From Pleodorina starrii (taxonomy: Eukaryota > Chlorophyta > Chlorophyceae > Chlamydomonadales > Volvocaceae), in the NCBI GenBank assembly GCA_030267565.1, contig BRXU01000012.1, forward strand, positions 2,230,501 through 2,294,500: 64,000 bases of DNA, given 5' to 3'. The notes under the pieces were generated by a model. It ran no database searches, was not told the DNA's origin, and saw nothing but the letters and a program-made list of their open reading frames with translations. The translations under genes and the position numbers were made by a program. Shown one piece after another: positions 11,601-22,400 of this stretch. Position 1 is the first letter of the stretch. Each line of letters starts with the position of its first letter.

Positions 11601-13921
11601 GCAGGCCGGGGGGGGGGAGGGGATCGGTGGGCGGGCAGGCGCGAGTTGGCGACTGGGGGCGGCGCCGAATGGGGGCGGAGCGCGGGCGCCTACCTTGACG
11701 CCGGGAGGGTGCGGGATCGGCCGTCTGCGGGTTTCGGAGCGCAGCGTGCAAGGGAGAGGGGGGGGGAGCTCAGCACACGGCGCGCAGCGGTGAGAGCTAG
11801 AGAGAGCTAGAGAGCTCGGGGGCACCGGCGAACCGACGCGCACACGACCCTGTCCCGGCCCCTCCCCTTCGGGTCCGGCTTTGCTGACGCCGCCGCCTCC
11901 GTCCTATCACTCGCTGCCGCATCTTGTTTCTTTCCCCTCTCTTTGTCTCTTACCCTCCCTTACCCTTCCTTCCCCGCGCTTTCCGAAGTACTCGTTCCTG
12001 GATGCTCGCGGTGTGGGCGCTCTGGAGACTCAGAGCCTGGCGGTGGCCCGGCAGGCGGTGGCGGAGGGGGATCTGCTGGACCCCAGCTGGAGGCCGCCGC
12101 CGGGTGGGAACGTGGGATGTGTGTGTGTGTGTTTTGGGGGGGGGGAGGGGAGGGGAGGGGTGATGGGGGGGCGGGGGGCGGGGCGGGGCATAAGGTAAGG
12201 GGTCGTTGCTGGGATAGGGCTTGGTTGCAGGGAGGGTATGATGATTGCAAAGACGGGGAGGTGGGCTGGAGTGGGCTGGAGAGGCGCGGCAGAGCAAGAG
12301 GGTGCTCCTTTCCCCCCCCAGCCCCCCCCCCCGCGCCCACACGGATGCACCCCCGGCCATTATGCCACCCCCACCCAGCTGTCTGCGTTTGCCCCCCTCC
12401 TCGCGTCGCTTCCGCCCCGATGCGGTTTCCTCTTCATTACCCCCCTCCCCCCGGTCATCCGTGGATTACCCTCACCCCCCCGCCATCAGGCACCGACGGC
12501 ACGCCCCCCGAGAGCACTTCCGACGTGTTGGTCCGCATGCGCCAGGTGGGGTGAGGTGCGGGGGGTGGGGGTGGGGGGTGAGAGATGAGGGGTTGAGGTC
12601 TACCCACACGGACAGGCCACACTCCCTCAAAACTGTCTAAGCCAGCGCACAGCTGACGTACCGGTCTCCTCCCCCACACAGACACTCCCTGCTCGACTCA
12701 AACAATACGCGCAACGCCACGCGCGCGCTGGAGCCAAAAGCTCAAAACGTTTTCTTCCCACTACGGCACACACACAACACACACACACAAAACACACGCA
12801 CGCACAACACACACACATAACACATAACACACACTCACGCGGCTACATATATACATACGTACATCCGTGCGCGCTGCTTCACGCGGCAGGTTCTGTCCAT
12901 CACCGAGACTCAGTACTTTGGAGAGGATGTGCTGCTGGTGGCTCCCGACAGCGACTGCCTGAGTGTGCTGCAGGCGGGGGTGCTGGGGCTGGATCTGAGG
13001 CAGCACCGCCGGTTCGCGTTCCGGTGGGGGACGGGGTGGGAGGGAGGGAGGCGGGGAGGCAGGGAGGGAGGCGGGGAGGCAGGGAGGGAGGCGGGGAGGC
13101 AGGGAAGGGGGGTAAGGGAAGGGGGGTAAGGGAAGGGGGGTAAGGGATGGGGGGTAAGGGAAGGGAACGGAAGTCGGGAAAGGGGTTCGGGAGAGGGCAG
13201 GGAGTCCGGGGGGGGTCTGGTCGTCACTCGCCCGGGGGTCCTCCTTCCGCTTGCTTGCTCGGTTGGTTGGTTGGTTGGTTGGTTGGTTGGTTGCTTCTCG
13301 GGGTTCGGTCTCGCTCTGTTCGATGCACGCCGCAGTAGGGTTCTTCATGGGAGGGAGGCATAGATGCATGGTTGGGAGGAAGGTTGCGGCGCTGAGACAT
13401 AGAGGCATAGAGGTGCGGAGTGCGGAGCGTGCACTCTTGGGGTCGCTGCAGCCGGGTGTGGACGTCACTGCCCCACCCCCCAACCCCCCACCCCCGCCTT
13501 TTTCTTTTGGCCGGCCCCCACAACCACCACCGCAACCGCAACCGCGAGCGCACCGTGCGCACACGCACCGCCCGTACCCCGCTATGGCCCCTGAAACCCA
13601 AACGCCCCTCCCAATGCCGCAATCGACCCAACCCTCCACCGCAACCCTCCAACCCAACCCTCCAACCCAACCCACCCGCTGCCCCGTCCTCGCCCACCCC
13701 ACTTGTTGCCCACCGTACCCAACCCAACCCAACTGGCGGCCGCACCGCACCGCACCGGCATCGACATCGACGTCGACGCCGACGTCCCCAGGCCGGGGGA
13801 GGTGCGGCCCCTGATCCTCAGCTCGGTGGCCTTCGACGCCTCCCCGCGCAGCTTCGCCTGCCCAGATCCGCCAAAGTGCAGCAGCAGCAGCGGCAGCAGC
13901 GGCAACAGCCCGGCAACCTGA
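8659..13921 (+). CDS. Histidine-phosphatase-fold protein, catalytic residues lost (RAGES type)
   Basis: Seven exons: 8659-9015, 10632-10736, 11322-11471, 11989-12103, 12490-12545, 12890-13023, 13792-13921. Phases close to 348 aa from the first ATG. A downstream ATG at 8833 would give 290 aa, and an upstream exon is also possible. The fold is phosphoglycerate-mutase-like, but the RHG signature reads RAGES (residues 121-125). The conserved Arg before the QTA motif is Asn182 (SITQNAYQTA). The second catalytic His is missing: the usual V-S-H-G region reads LLVAPDSD (276-283). From memory, land plants have a similar RAGES subfamily, so this is probably a conserved pseudophosphatase rather than a broken gene. 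Before the domain, TRRSVLFRGACAAGAWLAG followed by Ser-His-Ala resembles a twin-arginine thylakoid-lumen signal. Intron 1 is unusually long (1.6 kb). Confidence 0.85.
10757..10773 (-). repeat. Dispersed intronic motif A, short copy
   Basis: Reads GGTTATCCACGTATAG on the plus strand, the reverse complement of the core CTATACGTGGATAACC. It lies just after exon 2 of the phosphatase-like gene. Fuller copies lie at 25301-25328, 41103-41140, 43571-43608 and 52298-52337. Confidence 0.65.
11165..11310. repeat. Minisatellite, about 47-nt unit
   Basis: About three near-identical units, each starting CCCCGCACACATGCGTGCTT and ending in GGACGCCTGAC-like sequence. The third is truncated. The array sits directly upstream of exon 3 of the phosphatase-like gene, inside intron 2. 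Confidence 0.85.
11501..11553 (+). repeat. Dispersed intronic motif B, copy 1
   Basis: Contains TAAAAAGAAGATATCGCAGC followed by GCGTTGGCGAACGGAC. Related copies occur at 41708-41757 (reverse) and 49228-49274 (forward), each in an intron of a different gene. Confidence 0.75.
13018..13160. repeat. Purine-rich tandem repeats
   Basis: Three units of about 20 nt (GGGAGGGAGGCGGGGAGGCA) are followed by about four units related to GGGGGGTAAGGGAAG. The array is in intron 6 of the phosphatase-like gene, directly after the donor site. Confidence 0.85.
13261..13292. repeat. (GGTT)n microsatellite
   Basis: About eight copies of a four-base unit within intron 6 of the phosphatase-like gene. Confidence 0.95.
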
Positions 13922-14969
13922 GCGGACTGCAGCGGAGGGGCTGCGAAGGGCGGGGGAGATGCCCCCAAAGTGCGCAGGAGGGTTGGGGGATGGAAGGAGG
14001 GGGCCCCTCGGGCGGGGCAGAGCTGAGGCTCAGGCTGAGGCTGAGGCTGAGGCCCGGACAGGGGCGCATTCCCCCGTGATTCGGACCAAGAGGCCTGGAG
14101 ATGGGCCTGGAGATGCGCTCCCGTGTTCCAGCTTTTTGTGTTTTAGCGCCTGGCGCACGAGGGGACGAGCCTCGCCTGGCGCCTGGCGCCTGGGACAGAT
14201 TAATGTGGTGCTTTCAAGGCGTGCGTCTGTGCCCGTGCTTGGCCTGTCCTATTGTTACGGCGATCGGGGCTTTGTTGGACCTCGGCATCCGGGCATCCGG
14301 GCTGTGCTCGGTTTCGGGGGTATTCCGGAGGAGGGCGTGGGCGGGTAGCCGGCAGGGAGGTAGGTGCGGTCCCGCGGGGTGTCGGGAGATGCGTGGGGGG
14401 TCGCGGTGGGTTGAGCGGCAGCGAAAAGGTTCATAAAGAGCTGCTGAAGAAAATGCTTCAACGGGGGGTTGTCCATTCAAAACAGCGAGCGTCACGGGCG
14501 GAAAGGGACGACGACTGTAGTTGCACCGCGTCTGCTGGCTGATCCGCGTGACGAATAATCCCAAAGGATATTATTTTGTGCAATGGGTAAAAATGGAAGA
14601 ATGGGAATGCATTGAAGGGCGCGATTTTATTCGATCAGACGATGAAGGCACACCGTTGGTTGGTTCATGTTGGTTTGTCGGTTCCCCGGTTTGACCCAAA
14701 TTGCCGCTGGCTGCCAAGGATTACCAGGCATGTTGTCTGATGTCGCACTGGTAAAAGTAGTAGACGTTGCAGTGGATTGAAGTTGGGATGTGCAGGTTGC
14801 GGAGTTGTCAGTCGCGTGGGTTGCATCGAGGCAACGGGTCAGCTCGACGGGCTTGTCGATCGAGACGTGTCCGAGGCGACGTGTGCTGATGCAAGGCAAG
14901 CTCATAAAACGTCAGGGGCACTGCGATGATTGTCAAATCAAACTATCGTCGTTTCTTGCAGCGATTGCA
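13922..14969. other. Intergenic region between tandem plus-strand genes
   Basis: About 1 kb without a supported gene. It begins with Gly/Pro-like simple sequence, including a (GGCTGA)n run near 14030-14055, and becomes AT-richer after about 14540. It should contain the 3' UTR of the phosphatase-like gene and the promoter of the GT90 gene. I see no TGTAA here. Confidence 0.45.
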
Positions 14970-17434
14970 ATGCCGCGTTTCTCGCTCCGCGCTGTCCTTT
15001 CGCTGGGCGCCATCTCGCTGCTCGCGGCTACCTGCCGCGCCGCCCAAGCATGGCAGCTTCCTGAATTCTGCAACGTTCATAGTGACATTTATCGCCACGT
15101 CGACACTGACTACGCGTTCTGGGATAAGCAGTCGCCCCCCGGCATCAGCGAGGATGTGATGCGCGAAACGGTGCGCAGCGCGCATCTCGGCACGATTTAC
15201 AGAAAAGCACATAAATCTTGCAAATAATGTGCAACACCATCCATGATCCGTTCTTCCGTTGACGTTCTTAAGGAGTGGTTGCTCAGGAGTGGTTGCACAA
15301 CCTGCAACCACTTCAAGATACCATTCTCGGGGGCACCTAAGAACACCCAGCTCCGTGCTCCTTCATGAAGCCCCTTCCCCCCCGTCACATCCACAGGTCC
15401 GCTTGTTCGCTGTCGCACATAAGCGCGGCATGCACTACGGCTTTGTTGGCGGCAAGGCCTACGTGCTCAGCCCCAGATTCCCCACCAAGTACGGCCAGGT
15501 GTTCATGTCTCGCCATCTGGCCTACATGGACGTGTTGTTGGATCTGGAGAGGCGCTTCGGGCACCTCATACCCGATGTGGAGTTTGTTATCGTCACCACT
15601 GAGACGCCGAACGAGGTGGGTCGGGTGGGTGGGCGTGTGTGAGATGGATCGGGGGGGTGGGGGCCAAGGGTGCGGCGCCGCGGGTGGACGGAGGGGCGGG
15701 CCCGCCTCAGCTCCCCCGCCTCCTTGAATGCAAAGTGGGTTCTCCCCGCTGAGGCGCAAAGCACTGAGGAGACAGCGAAGAAAGCGCGCCGAGCCAGAAG
15801 AAACCCTGCCTGCGCTGCCCCCGCCGGCGGCTAGCGTGCTGTGCCTCGCCCCCCTGGACCCGGGACCCCGCACCGCCTCGATCCATCGCGTCCTTTCTCG
15901 ACCCCTATGAGCTTAACCTTTCAACCATCGTCCCATCCGCGCAGATGCCAAGCCTGCCCCGCAACGCCACCGGCGGCGATCAAGCTCAGTCGCCGCCGCC
16001 GCCGCCCCTGCCGCCGCACCTGGAGCACCCCTTCGGCCAGCCGGGCCTGCCGCATGGCGCCTTCCCCGTGTTCCGAGTCGCAAAGTCGGACGCCTTCCCC
16101 GCCAACGTGCTCATTCCTTCGCACGACTTTTACGTGCTGCGGTATGACAGTACGGTACTCAACGGCTCGGCGAGGCTGGTGGAAGAGGCGCCCTGGGCCA
16201 GCCGGCTGCCATCAGCCTTTGCAGAGTACGACATGTGAGTGGCTGCGGGGTGTGGCGTGAGGGTCGTGTGTGTGTGTGTGTGGGTGGTGTGGTACCGAAC
16301 CGAACCCAAGCACTTTTCGCGCGTGCACCATTTCCCCCATTGCCAGTTGTGGGGCTCGCGCGTTCCGACCATCCGAACCGTCGGAAAGCCACCGCCCTGG
16401 AGATTGAGCGTACCGTACTCATTTGCCCTCTGCCCCGCTGCCCCGCTGCCCCCGCCCTCGCGCCCCAACGGTCCGCTAGGCACGTGCCCCGCAGCAGGCA
16501 CCCGCAGGACCCCTACACCTACCGCCGCGGCGTTGACGGCATCCCAATCTGCGGCGGACCCCGCGGAGACAGCATCTGCTTCGTGAGGCGGCACTTCCAG
16601 GGCATTGCACACGCCGCCTCGGCCTCCTCCCGCTCTCCATCCTCCCCGTCATCCCCCGTGCTGGACATCCGCCAGATCCCTCCCGGGCCCCCCGGCTCCG
16701 AGCATGTGCAGTTGATCGACCAGCACACCCCGCGCCACGTCGCTCTCGCCACCGCGGCGGCCGCGGCGGCAGCTGCCAAGCAGTACGGCAGCAACGGCGG
16801 CAGCGGCAGCGTCTCCGCCAACGGCACCCAGCTTGTGGCGCAGGAGGCCCAACTGGCTTATCTCCACGCGCTGATGAGCGAGGGCGGGAACGGTGGCGGG
16901 GGTGGTATAGTGCCGTACGACGAGGCACTGCGCGCCGCCGCCGCTGCCTCGACGGCGCTTCCGTCGTACCTGGCAGCGGCAGCGCGGCACAAAGTGCTCG
17001 TGCACCTGGACGGCCGGGGCCTTAGCTCCTCTCTGGAGCGCCTTCTGGCGTTGGGCAGTGTCGTACTGGCCGAGCAGTCCGGCTACTACGGCTACTTTCA
17101 CCGTGCCCTCAAGCCCTACGAGCATTACCTGCCCTGGTGGGAGAAGGAGCCGGGCGACGTGTTCAGCCGCCTGCAGTGGGTGCGCGACAACGCAGACGCC
17201 GCGTCGCGGATTGCCGCCGCCGGCGCCGCCTTTGCCCGCGAGCACCTCACGGAGACCGGCCGCGCCTGCTACTGGCTGCGGCTGCTGCAGCGCCACGCGG
17301 CGGCGCTGCGGGTGGCGCCGGCGCTGCATCGCTTCCCGCACGCCACGCCACTGGGAGCCTTCCGTCAGACTGTTATCGGCATGCAGCCGCTGCGTGGGCA
17401 GCGGTCGCTGTTCGGACAGCCGTTCGAGCCGTAA
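14970..17434 (+). CDS. CAP10 / GT90-family glycosyltransferase, secretory
   Basis: Four exons: 14970-15170, 15397-15615, 15945-16234, 16495-17434. Phases close to 549 aa. The ATG is chosen because it opens directly into a signal peptide (MPRFSLRAVLSLGAISLLAA). An acceptor 3 nt later at 16498 is equally usable for exon 4. Exon 2 carries the conserved tyrosine-rich segment and an L.PDVEFV.. strand. Exon 3 has VFRVAKSDAFPANVLIPS, typical of CAP10 proteins. Exon 4 has the C-terminal core (about 400-520): LDGRGLSSSLERLLALGSVV, then SGYYGYFHRALKPYEHYLP and a conserved YW.RLL helix. GT90 enzymes include Rumi-type protein O-glucosyl/xylosyltransferases and fungal capsule transferases. The acceptor here could be wall or matrix glycoprotein, but the sugar cannot be read from the sequence. 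An Ala/Gly/Ser-rich insertion of about 120 residues (roughly residues 270-390) splits the domain. Confidence 0.88.
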
Positions 17435-17968
17435 TCGCGCTGGGGCTGGGTTGGCGATCGTCTCGTCGGGTCTTGCGGGTGTTCGCCTGCGAGGGGGGCC
17501 ACCGACATCGCCCTGAGCCGGAGGGTGCACGGGAGCTCGACTTGGACATCATTGCCGGTAGGCGAATGACGCAAAGGACTTTTCAGGGCCGTCAGCACGG
17601 GGGTGCTTTGGGCTTCGGCCGGTATGCGCCAATCGGTGGTCCTTGTGGGTTCGGCGTTTCGCGGTTCATTCATACATTCACGGGGCGGGCGGGGGCCATG
17701 CGCGCCGGATGGAAGGTGGGCCGCGTAAATACGGTGTGTTCGGTCCGGTTTGGTACCGTGTTTACTTCGCGTAGCGCTCGCAGATTGCAGAGTCAGTGAT
17801 CTCGATCGTGATAAGAGCAGACATGCAAAAGGGTGACATCGCCTTACGCGGCGAGGCTGTTACCGTGTGGAGACTGCGATGAATAAGATCCCCGGGCGCC
17901 GCCATCCGCCATACCGTAGAACGGTACTCATCTTGCACGTTAAAAATTGGACTGCCGACACGGTACCA

Positions 17969-17973
17969 TGCGA
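17969..17973 (+). terminator. Candidate TGTAA polyadenylation signal (GT90 gene)
   Basis: TGTAA about 535 nt after the GT90 stop and the first on this strand downstream of it. Confidence 0.45.
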
Positions 17974-19423
17974 GGTAATGTAAGAATGCATTTTGTACGT
18001 ACATGGATACGGTATGTAAGCAAGAAATCCTATGGCGCCCACTGCCCCGCCATACCACCACCACCACCCGGGACACCCCGCCTCCCCGCCGGGCTTCCCG
18101 CCGGAACGCCTGCACCCGCCGGGCCACCACACCGCGCCCACCACCAGCAGCCCACACTCCCCATCACGCTGCGACAGTACGGCATTACGACCGTCCACAC
18201 ACTCGCTGAACCATAGACCTCCTCCTCCCCAGCAGCAACGGTAAAGCCGACCCGAAAGCATCCGCCAGGACAAGGCCGGAGCCTTTACCGCACAACCGTG
18301 CCTTGCAGCTCGCGACCTTACAACACCACATCGTCCCGCACCAGCACGGACGCAGCGCCCATCACAATTCGCGGCTCTATCACGGGTGCGCGGCGCCGCG
18401 CGGCGCGCGGGGAACGTGGACGAGGCCCTCCCATGAATCCTTCCCACATTTCCAAGGAAAGCGGTCAATAGCCGCCTTGTTTTAAAACCCCGACCATGCG
18501 CCATGAAACCCCGCTCCGCTGAACGCCCACCAGAGGTGAAGAAGGCCAACGGACATTGACACTCAATGACCCGTCGCCGACGCGTGTCATGCGGTGCGCG
18601 AGTACCTGCCACAGTACGATTGCCCGTCTGATGCGCGAAAAGGCGAGATCCCTTTGCGCGCACTCCCCTCGAACGTCCAATCATCGCTCCAAGGCGCGCA
18701 AAGAGGCAAAGAGGCCATGCCGGGACGCGCGGGACGCCCGACGCCACGACAGCCTATGAGCGGAAGCCCTTCTTCCACTGTGTGCAGCATTGAACAGCGC
18801 ATGTTGAGCATTGACGCCAGGAAACCACCACATGTCGCTCAAGAGGAAGGATAAGTTAGGACGCCGTTGGAGATCGCAGAGCATTCGGACGGCAGTACCA
18901 CACACCAATAGCCACCCGGCGGCCCTGCCACAGGCTGGCAGCGACAGGTTGGAAGCGATGACGCAGCTTTTGCACATACACAAAAGGATGCAACATGACG
19001 CATAAGCACACACAGACGCCATGATGCTTCTGGCTGTGTGTTATAACGGACACGGCAAAAAAGGTTCTGCTAAAGATATTCCGCATATATACCGGTACGG
19101 CGACGAGTACAGAAACCACACGCACACAACGCGGTCCGCCGTAGGTCATGGAGGGGCCCCAGTTCCACACCTGGTTTCCCCCAACAGCGCACCACAGCCA
19201 CCGCGGCACCATTCGCAGGCCATGCTCGCAAGGCCATTGTCGCCGCCGCCGCGGTGGCGGCACTCCTCTGCCCCCTTGCCGAGCGCTGCGCCGTCGCCGC
19301 CTAGCCCCGCTTCCCATTCCCTCTAGCAGCGTCCACCGAAACCAGCCCCTCAAAGCACCGCCCACTCCCCCCACTGCCTTCCGCAGCTGTTGCCCAACCA
19401 GCCCCACAACCAGCGCCAACCCC
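17974..19423. other. Convergent intergenic region
   Basis: Lies between the 3' ends of the GT90 gene (+) and the CBP60-like gene (-). A long minus-strand open frame at 17860-18747 has Cys/Trp/Gly-rich random composition, no conserved motif and no splice partners, so it is not called. TTACA at 18318-18322 could serve the minus-strand gene. Confidence 0.45.
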
Positions 19424-22400
19424 TCACGCCCCCGGATGGTCAGTGATGACCTTGTCCAGCTCCAGCGATAGCGTGATGCTGTTGAGCTTGGAGCTCAGCC
19501 GCCGCTCCGACTCCCCAAAGCCCCCGTGCCCGTACCCGCCACCGCCGGCGCCGCCACCGCCACGCTGCTGTCCGTGCGCCTGGCCTCCGCCGCCGCCGGC
19601 GCCGCTGCCAGCGGCGGCTGCGGCGCCGTCGAGCATGCCGCCCGCGCCGTCGCCGGGCGGCGCCACGTCAATCATGGTGTAGGAGTTGATTCCGCCGAGC
19701 TGGCTCTGGGTGCCGCCGATGCCGTGCAGCTGCTGTATCCAGTCGTTTGAACGGAAGGTGTCGCCACCGGTGAGGGTCTGCATGCCGTGATCCATCAGCT
19801 CGTCCGTCTTGAGCATCTCCAGTCCGCTGTACATGAGGGAGCTGGTCGCCGGCTGGCCGTGACCGGCGTTGACCATGTGGTGCTGTATGGTGGCGTCGTG
19901 AGGGTCTGCACAGCGCAGGGTACCCGCTGTCAGATGCATCATATCAAGGCTTGAGGATGGCACGAGTAAAGCTCATACGGTAAGAAAAGGTTGGTGTTGC
20001 AGGGCTGCAAGAGTCAAGGCCCCGCATGTTGGTGTGGCAGTCGGTTCGGTACTCGCAGGAAGGCTCTGACGGCAATGGGGCCGCGCCGGTCGCCAGTTAC
20101 CCAGCTGCACGCCCGGCCGCGATCCGCCCCCACAGACTATGCAACGCCACGCAGCCAGCCGCGAGGAACAAGGGGTTGGTGTCGGCTTCCTTGAAGCCGG
20201 AAAAAGGGCGGGGCCCCACTAAATCCGTACGGGTTAAGTTGAGTGCTAGGGCAGCGAGGGCGTGAAGTGTGAGAGTGTCGACATTCCTGCTGATAGACAG
20301 CCAGAGCTGTTTCCCGAAATGCCTGCTAGCCGAGTCGTTAGCAAGGCCTGCCGGCGCCGCGCGAAGCGCGTCATCCCGTCGGGTGCATGAGCGCATGTGC
20401 GCATCGACCGAAATACGGCATTTCCAAAGCGAGCGGCGAGGGCGCCAACTGTGAGAGTGTCGACATTCCTGCTGATAGGCAGCCAGAGCTTTATAGCTGA
20501 AATGCCTGCGGCTTCAGCAATCCGACCCATGTTTAGCATCGCGCGCCGTCTCGGCACTGTGCAACTCTTCCGGCCAGCGCATTGGCTGAAGTTACTTGAC
20601 AGTAGACATGGAGTGTATCATTTACACATCACGCAGGCTGACTTGACAATAGAAGGGCAGCGGAACGCTTTGCGAGGGTTGATTGCGACGACGTGCAGTT
20701 GCCGACGAGAGTGCACAGGCTTCGCTACTGAGGTATTCGCCGTAGAGGAGGCTTGAATGCTTTAACATTAGGACAGGGATTCCCTAGGTTGCCGACTGGA
20801 CTTGTTGGGCGGCCCGCAGAAGACTGCCGCATCGTGTGTGCAATTTGCGTCTTGGCGTCCAACAACCAGAAGTTTGCCCCTCATGGTTTGTCCCACGCAA
20901 CCTTTGTAATAGCAATATGCGTCAAGACGATCGGACCGGCAAGCAGAGCTGCTGTGGTGTGGTCGCGGGAAGAGTGTTTGCAATGCAAACATATTTGGTC
21001 GCCGAAACGAAGATTCATTTCACGCCGTCATGTCAGAATTCCACCTTAAGGAACGATGACTCTTCTGGAATTAATTATAGGCCGAGAGGCGTTGGTTTGA
21101 CCTCGGCCTCGGTCCATGGAGACTGCCAAACTGGTTTTTACTCATACGATGTTGGGTTCCAATAATAAATTTACCGTGCAATAAAGAATGTAATCTTTTA
21201 CTTATGGAGTCTTTCCGTTGGCCGAAAGTCTGCACTTGTCCAATTACCCAGAACCCAGAACCCAGAACCCAGAACCCAGACACGGACATGGGCAATCCTA
21301 CAGGGCGGGGCCCCCCTGGGCGCTTCGCGCTGGGGCCCCGCCCAAAAAAACAACCCTAGTTCATCCGTGACCAAGTGCAAGTCCCCCCATGCCACACCCG
21401 TGACACCCAACGGGCGCAAGCGCGCGCGCGACCCCCCGGGGGCACCCGCACCCACCGTTGGGGTTCTGCCCCGCGTGCTGCCTGCCCGCGCCGGCTGCCT
21501 CGTGCGGGTTGGGCTGCATGCCGTGGAACTTGGGGAAGGCGTCCGCAATGTTGGCCATCATCGCGTCCGCAGCGAAGGGTGAGCGGCCCGCGCTGTTGGA
21601 GCTGCCGCCCGAGGCTGCCGTCGCGGGAGGAGCCAGCGGCGGCATCATGCCGGGCCCCGCGTGGTGCGCTGCAGCCGGGCCGCTGCTCGTGCCACTGCCG
21701 GGCCCGCCGGCGGCCGGCGGACCGCCGTTGCCGCGTTTCTGGTTCGCCGCCGGGCCGCCCATGACCAGCGCCTGTTGCTGATGTTGCTGCTGCTGCTGGG
21801 TTGGGTGAGGCTGCTGCTGCTGCTGCTGCTGCGAGTGGGGCTGGGGCTGCTGCGGCTGCAACATGGCAAAGGGAGACGAGTTGCTGACACGGTGGCCGCC
21901 GGCCTGGCCAAGCTGCGCCGGCATGCCGCCCAGCCCGCCGGGGCCGGCCACGGCGCCGAACGCGCCGCCATCGGCCTGGCCGTATGCGATGCCGCCGGCC
22001 TGGCCGTACACGTCACGCCCGTACGCACCGACGGGCGCCAAGCCTCCCAGCGCCGGCGATGGCGGCGCGCCGGGCACGCCATACGCCGCCGGAGGCGGCA
22101 GAGCCCCCATATTGGGCGACATCGGGAGCATCCCAACGGCAGCGGCGACAGCCGTGTTGGCGGAGGGCCCGGCGCCGCCGGCCACCGCCACGGCATTGGG
22201 CATCGAGACGGCGGCCGCGGGCATGCCCTCCTCGCTGCTTTCGTTGTAGATGGCCCAGTTGGGGTGGTTGGGCATGTACCAATGCTGCACGGCGGTCGTC
22301 TTGAGGCGCGGGACCGCGTTGAAGTCGGCAGGGGACAGCTGCTGCAGCGGGATTATGGTGTCCGCAGCGTCCGGCGTCGGGCCCAGCTTGATGATGGCTG

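Noticed and set aside
17860..18747. 295-codon open frame on the minus strand
   Set aside because: Composition is random (Cys, Trp, Arg, Gly runs), it has no conserved motif, and it lies in the convergent gap where 3' UTRs are expected.
21247..21280. Possible interstitial telomere repeat
   Set aside because: The unit is CCCAGAA, not the CCCTAAAA type used by these algae, and it has under five copies.
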